The notes: a model not told the origin generated them from the letters alone. Counted from the first letter of the stretch, positions 19,800 through 29,103 are shown. The stretch: DNA of 64,000 nucleotides from Cupriavidus sp. U2 (GCF_009663685.2 NZ_RCOG02000002.1:62001-126000), one strand, 5' to 3'. Numbers and translations are program-made.

Positions 19800-20138
19800 T
19801 CAGACCTTGTAGCCGTACAGATCGCCGTTGCGCGAATTGTCCAGCGCGGAGGCGGAAATCTCGCCGCTGAAGCTGCGTGCGCCTTCGCCGAAGCTGTCGA
19901 ACTTGCCCTGGCGGGCGCCGTCCGTGTAGCTGTCGAACTTGCGTTGGCCGTCGGTGAAGAAATCGAACTTGCCGATCTTCGAGCCTTCACTGTACGTGTC
20001 GAACTTGCCTTGGCGCGCGGCATCGGCATACACGTCGAACTTTCCAACCTTCTTGGTCGTGGCGGGCGCGGCAAAAGCGGCCGACGCAGCCAACGTGGCA
20101 AGCACGAGAGCGCCGCCAAGGATACGTTTGGCGTTCAT
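19800..20138 (-). CDS. Secreted protein with tandem GKFD repeats, unknown function
   Basis: A 112-residue protein with a clear signal peptide (MNAKRILGGALVLATLAASAAFA, cut before or near APATTK). The mature part is almost entirely a repeat of about 12 residues: KVGKFDVYADAARQ, GKFDTYSEGSKI, GKFDFFTDGQR, KFDSYTDGARQ, GKFDSFGEGARS. The core is G-K-F-D-x-(Y/F)-x-(E/D)-G-x-(R/K), five copies. A short C-terminal tail (ISASALDNSRNGDLYGYKV) follows. ATG 20138 has GGAGTC upstream, better than ATG 20153. I do not recognise a named family. Alternating aromatic and acidic residues suggest a beta-solenoid-like or surface-binding fold, which is inference only. Confidence 0.75.
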   Translation of the reverse strand: MNAKRILGGALVLATLAASAAFAAPATTKKVGKFDVYADAARQGKFDTYSEGSKIGKFDFFTDGQRKFDSYTDGARQGKFDSFGEGARSFSGEISASALDNSRNGDLYGYKV

Positions 20139-20453
20139 CTGGGACTCCTTCAACTGATTCGCAACTTTTTTATGGATACAGCTGACTACTGCCCGGACGC
20201 GCTATCTGTGTAGCGATGCGAGCACGGACTGAAGGTTAGTGGCTGGCACTTCCACTAGAAACACCGCTGCGACGAATGGTGCGTTGCTCGCCGTGAAATG
20301 CCGGGTCTGGGGATGAACGGTAGGGGCAGGCGACCGGATGGCCGCCAGGAGGGGTATTCCGCAGTACGGAACTGGCCACCTACCCTGCGGTACGCGCACG
20401 GCCAGGCGGCGCGCGCCGCGGGACGTCTGGCGTCACGCAGCGTGGGCGTGGGT
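20139..20453. other. Intergenic stretch upstream of the GKFD-repeat gene
   Basis: 315 bp without a convincing gene. The first about 60 bp is AT-rich and contains a run of six T residues; read on the minus strand it is the likely promoter and leader of the repeat-protein gene. I see no terminator for rnk in the rest. Confidence 0.5.
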
Positions 20454-20867
20454 TCAGAGCGTGTACTGGCCGCTGGCCTCGGGCTGGAACGCGATGCTGA
20501 CAATGGTCACGCGTTGCGCGCCGCCGTTAGGCAGGCGATAGTCCACGGTCTTGCCGGCGCGGGCACCAAGCAGGGCCTGGCCGATCGGCGACAGCACCGA
20601 CAGACGGCCCGCCGCCAGGTCGGCGTCGTCGGGATAAGCCAGTGTCCACTCACGCGGCGCGGCTTCACCTTCCAGCGTGCAGACGACGCGCGAATTCATC
20701 GTCACGACATCCTTGGGAATGGCATCGGGCGACACGATGGCCGCGCGGGCCAGCAGGTCGTCGAGCATCTCGTCCAGTTCGGCGGTGCCGGCACGGCTGG
20801 CGATGCCCTCCAGGCGGGTCACGTCCAGTTCGGTCAGGTAGAGGGTCGGGTTCTTGGTCTTTGCCAT
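20454..20867 (-). CDS. rnk: Rnk-like GreA/GreB-domain protein
   Basis: A 137-residue protein of the Rnk type: a short N-terminal helical part (LYLTELDVTRLEGIASRAG, LDEMLDDLLARAAIV) followed by a GreA/GreB C-terminal domain (VTMNSRVVCTLEGE, LAYPDDADLAAGRLSVLSPIGQALLGARAG). Rnk interacts with RNA polymerase and was named as a regulator of nucleoside diphosphate kinase; it lacks the long coiled coil of true GreA. ATG 20867 with AGAGG upstream fits the family length. It stands alone on the minus strand. Confidence 0.88.
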   Translation of the reverse strand: MAKTKNPTLYLTELDVTRLEGIASRAGTAELDEMLDDLLARAAIVSPDAIPKDVVTMNSRVVCTLEGEAAPREWTLAYPDDADLAAGRLSVLSPIGQALLGARAGKTVDYRLPNGGAQRVTIVSIAFQPEASGQYTL

Positions 20868-21313
20868 GGCAGTGCCTCTCGCAAAAGCGGCGGCCGCGCG
20901 TCGGGAGGAAACCCCGGCGCTGGCGACAGCCGTTGAAATGTCGGTCGGGCCGGCGCGCAACAGGCACCGGCGGCGTTACAGCGGATTCGCGTGGTGGCTC
21001 GGGCCCGGTTCGGCACCGGACCCTTGCTGCTCAGGAGTGGGTCGGTCAGGCCGGGAACCGGGCAGGATCAAGCGGGGCGTTGATCCGGCGGTTGGCGGTG
21101 ATGGGCTGCGCCACCATGCGCGCGCGCGCCGGTCGCATGGTGCGAACCAGGACAAGGGCGGCGGACGGAAGGTGGCGAGACATCGTAGGAAATTTCTTAG
21201 AAAAAGAGCGTCTCTGGGACGCGAACGGCCATGCTAGCACAGCCGTCGCGACATGGCCGATGAGAAACATCCCTGCTCTGGCGGGGATGGGTTCGCGTGA
21301 ACTGCCCGGCAGT
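20868..21313. other. Intergenic stretch between cadR-like gene and rnk
   Basis: 446 bp between two minus-strand genes. It contains a perfect 9-bp palindrome, TGAACTGCC/GGCAGTTCA (21298-21306 and 21308-21316), ending at the regulator stop codon, perhaps a weak terminator. An AT-rich patch at 21181-21205 precedes a possible 45-codon minus-strand ORF (21046-21183) rich in Arg and Pro; no ribosome site supports it, so it is not called. The rest is ordinary GC-rich sequence, and the rnk promoter should lie in the first part. Confidence 0.5.
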
Positions 21314-21757
21314 TCAGTGTCGCGCAGGCGCCGGATGGCACTCGCAGCCGGCCCCTTCGGCGGCTTGCTGCAGGTTCTGGAGGATGCCGCACTCGCTGGC
21401 CGGATGCGGGTGCGGGTTCTCGCAGGTATGGCGCAGCGTACGGAGTTGCGCCTCCAGCGCCTCAAGCGCCACACGTTGCGCGTGGATCTGGTCGATCTGG
21501 CGATCCAGCAACGTGTTGATATCGTCACATGCGAGCGACGGATTGCGCTGGAAGTCGCGCAGCCGGCGGACATCGGCCAGGCTCATGCCCAGCGAGCGGC
21601 AGTGGCGCACGAAATTCAGCTGCACCAGATGACCGTCGCCATAGCGGCGGTAGCCGTTGTCTTCGCGTTGCGGGGCGTCGAGCAGCCCTTCGCGTTCGTA
21701 ATACCGGATGGTTTCCACGTCGCAGCCGCTATGGCGCGACAGTTCGCCGATGCGCAT
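21314..21757 (-). CDS. cadR: Cd(II)/Pb(II)-responsive MerR family regulator (CadR/PbrR type)
   Basis: A 147-residue MerR-family metal sensor. The helix-turn-helix MRIGELSRHSGCDVETIRYYEREGLL is followed by NGYRRYGDGHLVQLNFVRHCRSLGM and a dimer coiled coil. Cysteines diagnostic of the Cd/Pb group are present: Cys at position 12 of the DNA-binding region, one in SLACDDINTLLD, and a C-terminal set in ECGILQNLQ and CECHPAP. A perfect 8-5-8 palindrome lies 32 bp upstream. No P-type ATPase or czc genes are in the window, so its regulon is probably itself plus genes elsewhere, or the divergent small secreted protein. Confidence 0.9.
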   Translation of the reverse strand: MRIGELSRHSGCDVETIRYYEREGLLDAPQREDNGYRRYGDGHLVQLNFVRHCRSLGMSLADVRRLRDFQRNPSLACDDINTLLDRQIDQIHAQRVALEALEAQLRTLRHTCENPHPHPASECGILQNLQQAAEGAGCECHPAPARH

Positions 21758-21788
21758 GGCCCAAATCTCCGAACTGGGATCGATGTCC

Positions 21789-21809
21789 ACCCTGTAGCCA
21801 TTACAGGGT
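21789..21809. promoter_or_regulatory. MerR-type (CadR) operator
   Basis: ACCCTGTA (21789-21796), spacer GCCAT, TACAGGGT (21802-21809): a perfect dyad typical of CadR/PbrR sites. On the minus strand the order GAAACC-dyad-GGACAT matches the usual placement between -35 and -10, so it most likely autoregulates the regulator gene. Confidence 0.8.
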
Positions 21810-21943
21810 TTCCCGTTAGTGTAGACCTGTCGCGCCGGGCTTGCAGTACCGGGCCGTCGGCGCGGCAAGCGGGTGCCATGCAGCGGCGCGCCATCCTGTA
21901 GAATCGACGCCATCGTTTCCGGTCTTGTGCTTCACCCGCCCCC

Positions 21944-22318
21944 GTGCATCCGCTTCGCCTCCTGATGATGATCGTGCTGCTTGCCTTCCTGCCGCTGCAG
22001 GCCTGGGCCGGCATCGGCATGTCCACGGCAGGCCCCGGCATGCAGGCGCCGCACGCGGCCGTCATGGCACCCGGCAACGTGGCCGCCGACCCGGCTGAGG
22101 TTTCCCAGCCATCTGCCACACCGGTTTCGTCCGATTCCTCGCTGCCTGCCGATAATGCAGAGCCGACGCCGCCCGGCGCCGACTTTGCCGAGCAGCTGTT
22201 GCCCGCGCCGCTGCCGCGCGTGGTGACATCGGCGGCGCGCGGCGCCGTGCCGCGCTATGCGGCCGCCCCGCTGCCCGATCCCGACCTGCCCCGGCTGCCG
22301 CGCCCGCCGCGCGGCTGA
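21944..22318 (+). CDS. Small secreted Pro/Ala-rich protein, hypothetical
   Basis: A 124-residue ORF starting at GTG 21944 or, more conservatively, ATG 21965. The N-terminus is a signal peptide ([17 protein letters not shown], cut before GIGMST). The mature part is rich in Pro, Ala and Ser with several Met residues ([23 protein letters not shown]) and no cysteine, so it is probably unstructured. I do not recognise it. It is divergent from the cadR-like gene, with the metal operator about 135 bp upstream, so metal-dependent expression is possible. It ends 116 bp before htpX. Confidence 0.5.
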   Translation: MHPLRLLMMIVLLAFLPLQAWAGIGMSTAGPGMQAPHAAVMAPGNVAADPAEVSQPSATPVSSDSSLPADNAEPTPPGADFAEQLLPAPLPRVVTSAARGAVPRYAAAPLPDPDLPRLPRPPRG

Positions 22319-22434
22319 TCCCCGCTTTCGCGCGGCCGACATGTGCCGCGCCGACCCTTGTCGCGTGGCACGTCCGATGCGTGCCGTGCGCGCCTGCGGC
22401 CTGTCCGCGTCCTTACCTGCACTGCCCCACAACC

Positions 22435-23313
22435 ATGAAACGCATTTTCCTGTTCCTGGCGACCAACATCGCCGTCATGCTCGTCCTCAGCATCACCGCC
22501 AGCCTGCTGGGCGTGAACCGCTTCCTGACGTCCAACGGCCTGAACCTTGGCATGCTGCTGGCCTTTGCCGCGCTGATGGGCTTTGGCGGGTCGTTCATCT
22601 CGCTGCTGATGTCCAAGACCATCGCCAAGTGGTCCACCGGTGCCCAGGTCATCACGCATCCCAGCACCAGCACCGAGCTCTGGCTGGTACAGACCGTCCA
22701 GAAGCTGGCCACGCGCGCCGGCCTGCCGATGCCCGAGGTGGCCATCTACGACGGCGAGCCCAACGCCTTTGCCACGGGCGCGTCGAAGAACAGTTCGCTG
22801 GTGGCCGTATCCACGGGCCTGCTGCAATCGATGTCGCATGACGAGGTGGAGGCCGTGCTGGCGCACGAAGTGGCCCACATCGCCAATGGCGACATGGTCA
22901 CGCTGACGCTGATCCAGGGCGTGGTGAACACGTTCGTGATCTTCATGGCGCGCGTGGTCGGCTACTTTGTCGACTCGTGGCTGCGCCGCAATGACGAGGA
23001 GTCCAGCGGCCCCGGCATTGGCTACATGATCACGGTGGTGGTTTGCGAGATCGTGTTCGGCATCCTGGCCAGCATCATCGTGGCGGCTTTCTCGCGGCAT
23101 CGCGAGTACCGGGCCGATGCCGGCGCGGCGAGCCTGATGGGCACGCCCGTGCCGATGGTGGGCGCGCTGCGCCGCCTGGGCGGCCTGGACGCCGACGGCC
23201 TGCCGCAGAACATGCAGGCCATGGGCATTTCGGGCGGCAAGTCGTGGCTGGCGCTGTTCTCCAGCCACCCGCCGATCGAATCGCGTATCGCCGCGCTGCA
23301 GAACGCCCGCTGA
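22435..23313 (+). CDS. htpX: Membrane zinc protease HtpX
   Basis: A 292-residue inner-membrane M48 protease that degrades misfolded membrane proteins. Two N-terminal membrane segments ([23 protein letters not shown] and [22 protein letters not shown]) precede the catalytic motif H144-E-V-A-H148 in [14 protein letters not shown]. Two further segments ([16 protein letters not shown] and [14 protein letters not shown]) follow, then [10 protein letters not shown] with the third zinc ligand Glu, and [13 protein letters not shown]. Length matches the family. ATG 22435 starts the signal-anchor ([11 protein letters not shown]), and upstream codons have no homology. Confidence 0.96.
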   Translation: MKRIFLFLATNIAVMLVLSITASLLGVNRFLTSNGLNLGMLLAFAALMGFGGSFISLLMSKTIAKWSTGAQVITHPSTSTELWLVQTVQKLATRAGLPMPEVAIYDGEPNAFATGASKNSSLVAVSTGLLQSMSHDEVEAVLAHEVAHIANGDMVTLTLIQGVVNTFVIFMARVVGYFVDSWLRRNDEESSGPGIGYMITVVVCEIVFGILASIIVAAFSRHREYRADAGAASLMGTPVPMVGALRRLGGLDADGLPQNMQAMGISGGKSWLALFSSHPPIESRIAALQNAR

Positions 23314-23345
23314 TGCGGGGACGGCCGGCGGCGTGGCCCGTACCG

Positions 23346-24374
23346 CTACGCCGCCAGTCCGTCTTCCCCCGCCGCCGCGTCAGACCGGAACGCCGCCCGG
23401 TAGCGTTCGGGCGTGGTCTGCACATGGCGCAGGAACGCCTGCCGCATGACATCGGCGTTGCCGAACCCCGTGGCGTGGGCGATCGCTTCCAGCCGGCGGT
23501 CACTGCCTTCGAGCAGCCGCCGCACGGCTTCCACGCGCAGCCGCTCCACATAGCGCGCTGGCGTTTCTCCCACCTGCTTGACGAAAACCCGGGCAAAGTT
23601 GCGGGGGCTCATGGCCGCCTGCTCGGCCAGCACGCCCACCGACAGGTCGCGGCCGAGGTTGTCGGCGATCCACGTCTGCAGCGCACGCAGCTCCGGGCTC
23701 TTCGCGGCCTGCGCGCGCAGCACGGTGGAAAACTGCGCCTGGCTGCCGGGGCGACGCAGGAACATCACCAGTTCGCGCGCCACTTCCAGCGACACCGCGT
23801 GGCCCAGGTCTTCCTCGACCAGCGCCAGCGACAAGTCCATGCCTGCCGTGACGCCGGCCGACGTGTAGAAGCGTCCGGCGCGAATCCAGATCGGATCGGC
23901 ATCGACGGTCAGTTCGGGGTGACGCTGCGCCAGCCGTTCGGCGTGGCGCCAATGCGTGGTCACGCGCTGGCCGTCGAGCAGGCCGGTGCGGCACAGCGCG
24001 AAGGCGCCCGTGCACACGGCACCCATGCGCCGCACCGTGCCGGCCTGCTCGCGCAGCCAGCCGATCAGCCGCGCGTCATCGGCCGCGGCGCGCGACCCCG
24101 CGCCGCCGGAGATCAGCAGCGTATCGATGGGCTTGCCGATCCGTCCGGCGATCTGGTGGTACGGCGCCTCGGCCAGCAGCCGCAGCCCGCATTCGGTATG
24201 CACGATGGCATCGTCGCTGACACTGGCCACGTGCACCTCGTACGCCGGCTGGTCGCGACCGCACAGCTTGTTGGCCGTGCTGAAGACTGCCGTGGGCCCG
24301 GTAACGTCAAGTTCCTGCGACGGATCTGGCGCGACGATCACCACCACGCGCGGCGGGTCTGGGACGAGATGCAT
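23346..24374 (-). CDS. GlxA/FtrA-type regulator: DJ-1/PfpI domain plus AraC HTH
   Basis: A 342-residue regulator. Residues about 1-190 form a DJ-1/PfpI-like domain (RVVVIVAPDPSQELDVTGP, LLISGGAGSR, MGAVCTGAFALCRTGLLDG with the nucleophile-elbow cysteine, TTHWRHAERLAQRHPE). Residues about 230-330 form the AraC HTH pair (LSVGVLAEQAAMSPRNFARVF and LEAIAHATGFGNADVMRQAFLRH). The family includes regulators of carnitine, choline and amino-acid catabolism; the ligand is usually an amine. The MFS gene downstream on the same strand, 64 bp away from its start, may be a target or partner. Regulon not readable here. Confidence 0.88.
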   Translation of the reverse strand: MHLVPDPPRVVVIVAPDPSQELDVTGPTAVFSTANKLCGRDQPAYEVHVASVSDDAIVHTECGLRLLAEAPYHQIAGRIGKPIDTLLISGGAGSRAAADDARLIGWLREQAGTVRRMGAVCTGAFALCRTGLLDGQRVTTHWRHAERLAQRHPELTVDADPIWIRAGRFYTSAGVTAGMDLSLALVEEDLGHAVSLEVARELVMFLRRPGSQAQFSTVLRAQAAKSPELRALQTWIADNLGRDLSVGVLAEQAAMSPRNFARVFVKQVGETPARYVERLRVEAVRRLLEGSDRRLEAIAHATGFGNADVMRQAFLRHVQTTPERYRAAFRSDAAAGEDGLAA

Positions 24375-24437
24375 GATGGGTTGCGGGATGGATGAGTGAC
24401 GGGCTGGCGCTTACGTTGCCACATTACGCTGCCCCGA

Positions 24438-25643
24438 TCATACTGCCGCGGCCACCGCCGCCGCCCGTTCCCGGCGCTGCCACGCCAGCGTCACCGCCAG
24501 CGCAATGCCCAGCGCCGGCAGCACCGCCAGGTTCACGCCCTGCCAGCCCCAGACGGTCAGCACCTGACCCGCCGCAAGCGTGGCCGCCGCCGTCAGCACG
24601 GCCGACGAAAACTCGCTGGCCGACTGCGTGCGCGCCCGTTCGCTGGGCCGGTAGCTGCCGGCCAGCAGCGTCGTGCCGCCCACCGACATGAAATTCCAGC
24701 CCATGCCCAGGCACAGCAGCGCCACGTAGAACGCCACCAGCGACGTCGAGCACAGCGCCACCACCGCAGCCAGCGCGGACAGCGCGATGCCAGCCACCAG
24801 CATCACCGGGTTGCCGAACCGCTGCAGCAGCCACCCCGAGAAGAACGACGGTGCGTACATGCCCACCAGGTGCCATTCGATGATCTGGGCGCCCTGCGCG
24901 ATCGTGTGGTTGCAGGCGATGGCGGCAATGGGCGTGGCCGTCATCACGAACATCATCACCGCGTTGCCGATGCCGTTGTTGGCAAACGACGCCAGGAACA
25001 CGGGCTGCCGGACGATCTCGCCCAGCGGGCGCGCGGGCCGGGTGTCGGCAGCGGCGGCGGCCAGCGCGGCGGGCGATTCGCGGTACGCCAGCATCAGCAG
25101 CATCACGGTCAGCGCCCCGAAGACCGCCACCACGGCGTAGGAGCCGGCAAACGGCGTCGGCAGCAGCATGTCCGCGCTCCACGCGGCGATGGCCGGGCCG
25201 CACACGGCGGCCACCACACCGCCGGTCAGCACCACCGAGATCACGCGCGGCTTTTCCGGCAACGGTGCGGCGTCGGCGGCGGCCAGCCGGTAGAAGCGCG
25301 CAAACGACTGGAACACGCCGACCAGGGCCGTACCGGCACAGAACAGCCAGAAGTCATGGCGCCAGATCGCCGCCACCGACACCCATCCGCCCAGCATGCA
25401 GGCCACGCCGCCCAGGCAGAACGCGAAGCGGCGTCCGAATCGTTCGATCACGAACGGCACGCCCAGGGCCGTGGCCGCGCCCGCCACCGTAATCAGCGCG
25501 AACGGCAGCGTGGCCAGCGCCTTGGCTGGCGCGAGCGTGTAGCCGACCAGCCCGGTCAGCGTCAGGTCGACAGATATGGCGGACGTGAAAAGCGCCTGGC
25601 ACAGCGCCAGCACGCGCGCCTGGCGCATCGCGGGGGAAGCCAT
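24438..25643 (-). CDS. Major facilitator superfamily transporter
   Basis: A 401-residue protein with about 12 hydrophobic segments and MFS features: TLAPAKALATLPFAL, the cytoplasmic loop FVIERFGRRFAFCLGG corresponding to motif A, FQSFARFYRLAAAD, and WLLQRFGNPVMLVAG repeating motif A in the second half. Its order (short loops, central ARPLGEIVRQPVF linker) fits YfcJ-like or drug/metabolite exporters. ATG 25643 is chosen because the frame upstream to 25712 adds an unrelated charged tail. The gene ends 64 bp before the GlxA-like regulator start. Substrate unknown. Confidence 0.85.
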   Translation of the reverse strand: MASPAMRQARVLALCQALFTSAISVDLTLTGLVGYTLAPAKALATLPFALITVAGAATALGVPFVIERFGRRFAFCLGGVACMLGGWVSVAAIWRHDFWLFCAGTALVGVFQSFARFYRLAAADAAPLPEKPRVISVVLTGGVVAAVCGPAIAAWSADMLLPTPFAGSYAVVAVFGALTVMLLMLAYRESPAALAAAAADTRPARPLGEIVRQPVFLASFANNGIGNAVMMFVMTATPIAAIACNHTIAQGAQIIEWHLVGMYAPSFFSGWLLQRFGNPVMLVAGIALSALAAVVALCSTSLVAFYVALLCLGMGWNFMSVGGTTLLAGSYRPSERARTQSASEFSSAVLTAAATLAAGQVLTVWGWQGVNLAVLPALGIALAVTLAWQRRERAAAVAAAV

Positions 25644-25776
25644 CGGGGGTCTCCGGATTCTGGAATGGGATGGATTCCAGCGTACGGGCCCGGCCGGGCG
25701 GCCGACTGACAATGTTCAGCGGAATCCTGCCAAAGCCGGCAGGCTGTCCGGCAGACTTTCCGATACCGCGTGGTTG

Positions 25777-28700
25777 TCAGTTGAATACGTCCTGGCGGTA
25801 GCGGCCCTGCGCCACCAGACCGGCGAACCAGTCCGATGCCGCGTCGGCTGTCATGCCGCCCTGCTGCGCGCCGATCTCGATCAGCACCTGCCGCACGGCG
25901 GGCGCCATGCGGCGGCCGTCGCCGCAGACGTAGACCATCGCCCCGGCCCGCAGTTGGTCCCAGACCTGCGCGCGCCGCTGCCAGAGCAGATCCTGCACAT
26001 AGCGCGCGGCGCCCGGCAGCACCGAGTACGCGGTGTGGACCTCGGCGACACCCGCTTCGGCCCAGGCCGCGATGTCGTCGTGGAACAGCCAGTCGTGCCG
26101 GGGATGGCGGCAGCCGAAGTACAACTGCACCGGCGTGATGGCCTGCCCGGCCGCCTGCTGGGCGGCGCGCTCTTCCAGGAAGCCCCGGAACGGCGCGATG
26201 CCGGTACCCGGGCCGATCAGCAGCATCGGCACCGATGGATCGTCAGGCGGCGCGAACGGCGGATTCGGCGCGCGGATCGACGCCGATATTTGGGCGCCCG
26301 GCGGCAGGCCCTGCAGCCACGTGGACGCCACGCCGCGGAACTGGCCGCGCCCTGACAGCGCGGGGGCCCAGACCGTGCCCACCAGCAGCGTGGCCACATC
26401 GGGCGACACCCGCGGCGACGATGCAATCGAATAGAAGCGCGGCCGCATCGGCACCGTGCAGGCCAGCAGTTGCGGGAGCGTCAGGGCGATGGCCGGGAAG
26501 CGGATCAGCACATCGAGCAGGTTCAGCCGGCGCGCGGCCACCTGGGCGGCATAGCCGGTATCGGCATCGTCGGCGGCAAGCTGCTCCAGCGTCTGCCGCG
26601 TGAACGGGCAGCGCGTGGCCTGGGCCAGCGAACGGAGCGTCTGGCGCGACACCACGTCCTGCAGTTCGACGAAGTGCGTCAGCAGTTGCCGCAGCGGCAG
26701 CGTTTCGCCGATCGGCAGGCCGCGCCCGGCGCCCTGGCGGGCCGACAGCGTGACCAGGGCCTCGGGGTCAAGGTCGAGCCGCTCGCAGAGCGCCGCCACC
26801 AGTGCCGCGTCATTCTGCGGCCAGACCGCAACGTGATCGCCGGTCCGGTAGGTGGCACCGGGTGGCAGTTGCAGCCGGATGTCGCGCGTCGATGTGCGCG
26901 GCGCTTCGATGGCGAAGTCCCATAGCCCGGCGGGATCGGCAACCAGCTCGGCATTGGCCAGCACCGTGAAGGCTTGCGTGCCGGCCGGGAGGGTGTCGGC
27001 ACGCATGGCTTCGACGCTGCGCCACTGCACGTCCACGCTGATGCCGCCAGTGCTGGCGCCATCGGCCTGCAGCGCCTGCCACAACTGCGCCAGCCAGCGT
27101 TCCGCCGCCTGGTCGAAATCGGCATTGCCATCGGCCTCGCCGCGCGGCAGCAACGGCACCGCGCCGGCGGCCGTGAAGAAGTCGAACACGCGGCGTGGAA
27201 AGGCCTGGTACGTCGCCCATTGCGAGTTGCCGCAGCCAAGCAGCGCCAGCCGCAAACCCTCGGCGCGGTAGCCGCTGGCACCGCCGGCATCGAGCATCGC
27301 TTCGAACCGACGGCCGGAATCCGGCGCGCGGCCGTTATAGGTGGCCGCCACCACCACCAGCAGGCCCGATGTGGGCAGGGCATGCGCCACGTCGTCCAGA
27401 TCGGCCAGCGTGGCCTCGAACCCCGCCGCCAACGCGCCGCCATGGATCTGCTCGGCCAGCTCGCGTGCCGTGCCCAGGCTTGACGCGCACAGCACGGTCA
27501 TGGCCTGGCCATTGCCGCGTACGTCGGCCTGCGCGGCATCGGCCACCACTTCGGCGGCCGCCTGGACAGCGATCCGCTCATGCGGACGCCGGCGCCGGGC
27601 GCGCAGCACGAAGTTGTCGGGCTTGATCGTGAGCGTTTCCTTGAGCCGGAACTGGTAGTCGTACGGGTCGTGGAAGGCGAAGTTGCGCAACATCAGCGCC
27701 AGCGCGAGCTTGGCCTCGGTCAGCGCGAACTGGCGGCCGATACAGGCGCGTTCGCCATGGCCGAACGGCATATAGGCGTGCGCCGGCAGCGCCGCTTCGT
27801 TCTCGGGCAGGAAACGGTCGATATCGAACCGCTCCGGGTGCGCCCACACCTTCGGATCGCGATGCAGCGCCGTCAGCACCACCGAGACGCGACGGTTCTG
27901 CCGCAAACGGTAGCGGCCGCCGATCACCACATCGTCGAACGGCGCCACCGCGAAGGCCGGCGCGGTCGGCCAGAGGCGTAGTGTTTCCTTCAAAACGCGA
28001 TCCAGCACAGGCAGGCGGGCCAGGTCGGCATAGACGGGCGGGGCGTCGCCGGACAGCACGGCATCGACTTCGGCATAGGCCTGCGCCAATACGGCCGGGT
28101 TGCGCAGCAGTTCGTACAGCGCGAAGGTCAGCAGGCCGCTGGTGGTTTCGTGGCCCGCGATCAGGAATGTGATGACCTGGTTGCGGATGTTGGCGTCGTC
28201 GAGCTGGCGGTCCGTTTCGGGGTCGCGCGCTTCGAGCATCAGGTTCAGCAAGTCCATGCCCGGCCGGGGCGCGGCCCGGCGCTGGCGGATCACGTCGTCC
28301 ACCAGGTTGCGCATGTAGGCCACGTCGTCGGCGAACTGGCGGTGCGCGCGGCCCATGAAGCGGTCCTGGATCGGCAGCCGCGTGAGCTTGCGCATGGCCT
28401 CTTCCAGCGCGCCCACCATTGCCACGATGAACGGGTCAAGCTGGTCGCTGGCGAACGACTCGAAGTCGTAGCCGAAGCCGGACAGCGCGATGGTGTCGAG
28501 CGTCAGCCGCGTCATGTCATCGGCCACGGCGATATCGGCATCGGGCCCCTTGTGGTCCCACTTGTCCACCAGCCGGTTGGCCACGCGCAGCATCACGTCG
28601 AAGTAGCCCTTCATGGCGCGCTGGCTGAAGGCCGGCATCAGGATGCGGTGCGCGCAGCCCCAGTTGGGCTCGTCGCTGTGCGCGGTGAACAGGCCGTCGC

Positions 28701-28971
28701 CGGCCATGTCGCGCAGATACGACAGCGGCGGACCGATGATCTTGCGAAAGCGCGCCGGGTCGCACACTTCGGCCGCCAGCGCCACCGACGACACGAACGG
28801 CACGCGCCGCCCCGCGAAATCCAGTTCGAAGATGCCGTCGTGATGACGGCTGCGCGCCAGCAGGTGCTGGCCGACTTCGCCGGGCGTGATCTGGAACAGG
28901 TTGCCGACGAGGGGCCAGCCCGGATCGCGCGGAATCGGTTCCAGGGCAACGGCGGGCGTGACGGATGACAT
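25777..28971 (-). CDS. CYP102-type self-sufficient cytochrome P450/NADPH-P450 reductase fusion
   Basis: A 1064-residue fusion of the P450 BM3 type, probably hydroxylating medium- to long-chain fatty acids. The haem domain (about 1-460) has the I-helix AGHETTSG (272-279), the ExxR pair E329/R332, and the cysteine ligand C410 in FGHGERACIG. Phe95 in AGDGLFTAHSDE corresponds to BM3 Phe87. A linker leads to the FMN domain (about 490-640, TVLCASSLGTARELAEQI). Then come the FAD/NADPH parts with RFYSIASSP, GPGTGIAPFRGFLEERA and the C-terminal VYVCGDGRRMAPAV. Length and order match CYP102; CYP102E1 of Cupriavidus metallidurans is the relative I recall. No TetR-type Bm3R1 homologue adjoins it, so regulation is unknown. 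Confidence 0.95.
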   Translation of the reverse strand: MSSVTPAVALEPIPRDPGWPLVGNLFQITPGEVGQHLLARSRHHDGIFELDFAGRRVPFVSSVALAAEVCDPARFRKIIGPPLSYLRDMAGDGLFTAHSDEPNWGCAHRILMPAFSQRAMKGYFDVMLRVANRLVDKWDHKGPDADIAVADDMTRLTLDTIALSGFGYDFESFASDQLDPFIVAMVGALEEAMRKLTRLPIQDRFMGRAHRQFADDVAYMRNLVDDVIRQRRAAPRPGMDLLNLMLEARDPETDRQLDDANIRNQVITFLIAGHETTSGLLTFALYELLRNPAVLAQAYAEVDAVLSGDAPPVYADLARLPVLDRVLKETLRLWPTAPAFAVAPFDDVVIGGRYRLRQNRRVSVVLTALHRDPKVWAHPERFDIDRFLPENEAALPAHAYMPFGHGERACIGRQFALTEAKLALALMLRNFAFHDPYDYQFRLKETLTIKPDNFVLRARRRRPHERIAVQAAAEVVADAAQADVRGNGQAMTVLCASSLGTARELAEQIHGGALAAGFEATLADLDDVAHALPTSGLLVVVAATYNGRAPDSGRRFEAMLDAGGASGYRAEGLRLALLGCGNSQWATYQAFPRRVFDFFTAAGAVPLLPRGEADGNADFDQAAERWLAQLWQALQADGASTGGISVDVQWRSVEAMRADTLPAGTQAFTVLANAELVADPAGLWDFAIEAPRTSTRDIRLQLPPGATYRTGDHVAVWPQNDAALVAALCERLDLDPEALVTLSARQGAGRGLPIGETLPLRQLLTHFVELQDVVSRQTLRSLAQATRCPFTRQTLEQLAADDADTGYAAQVAARRLNLLDVLIRFPAIALTLPQLLACTVPMRPRFYSIASSPRVSPDVATLLVGTVWAPALSGRGQFRGVASTWLQGLPPGAQISASIRAPNPPFAPPDDPSVPMLLIGPGTGIAPFRGFLEERAAQQAAGQAITPVQLYFGCRHPRHDWLFHDDIAAWAEAGVAEVHTAYSVLPGAARYVQDLLWQRRAQVWDQLRAGAMVYVCGDGRRMAPAVRQVLIEIGAQQGGMTADAASDWFAGLVAQGRYRQDVFN

Positions 28972-29103
28972 GGATGGGGGCGTTCCTTGTCGAAATCGGA
29001 AATGGCTGGGCAGCGCGATGCCAGAGCATGCCTGTCTATCGCCGCATTGTCCCGCCCGGTCTCCCTGCGTTTGAAATATTTGTTCGACTTCCGAGGCGCC
29101 CCT

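Noticed and set aside
21046-21183. A 45-codon minus-strand ORF downstream of the cadR-like gene
   Set aside because: No ribosome site, an Arg/Pro-rich composition typical of random GC-rich frames, and no conservation evidence.
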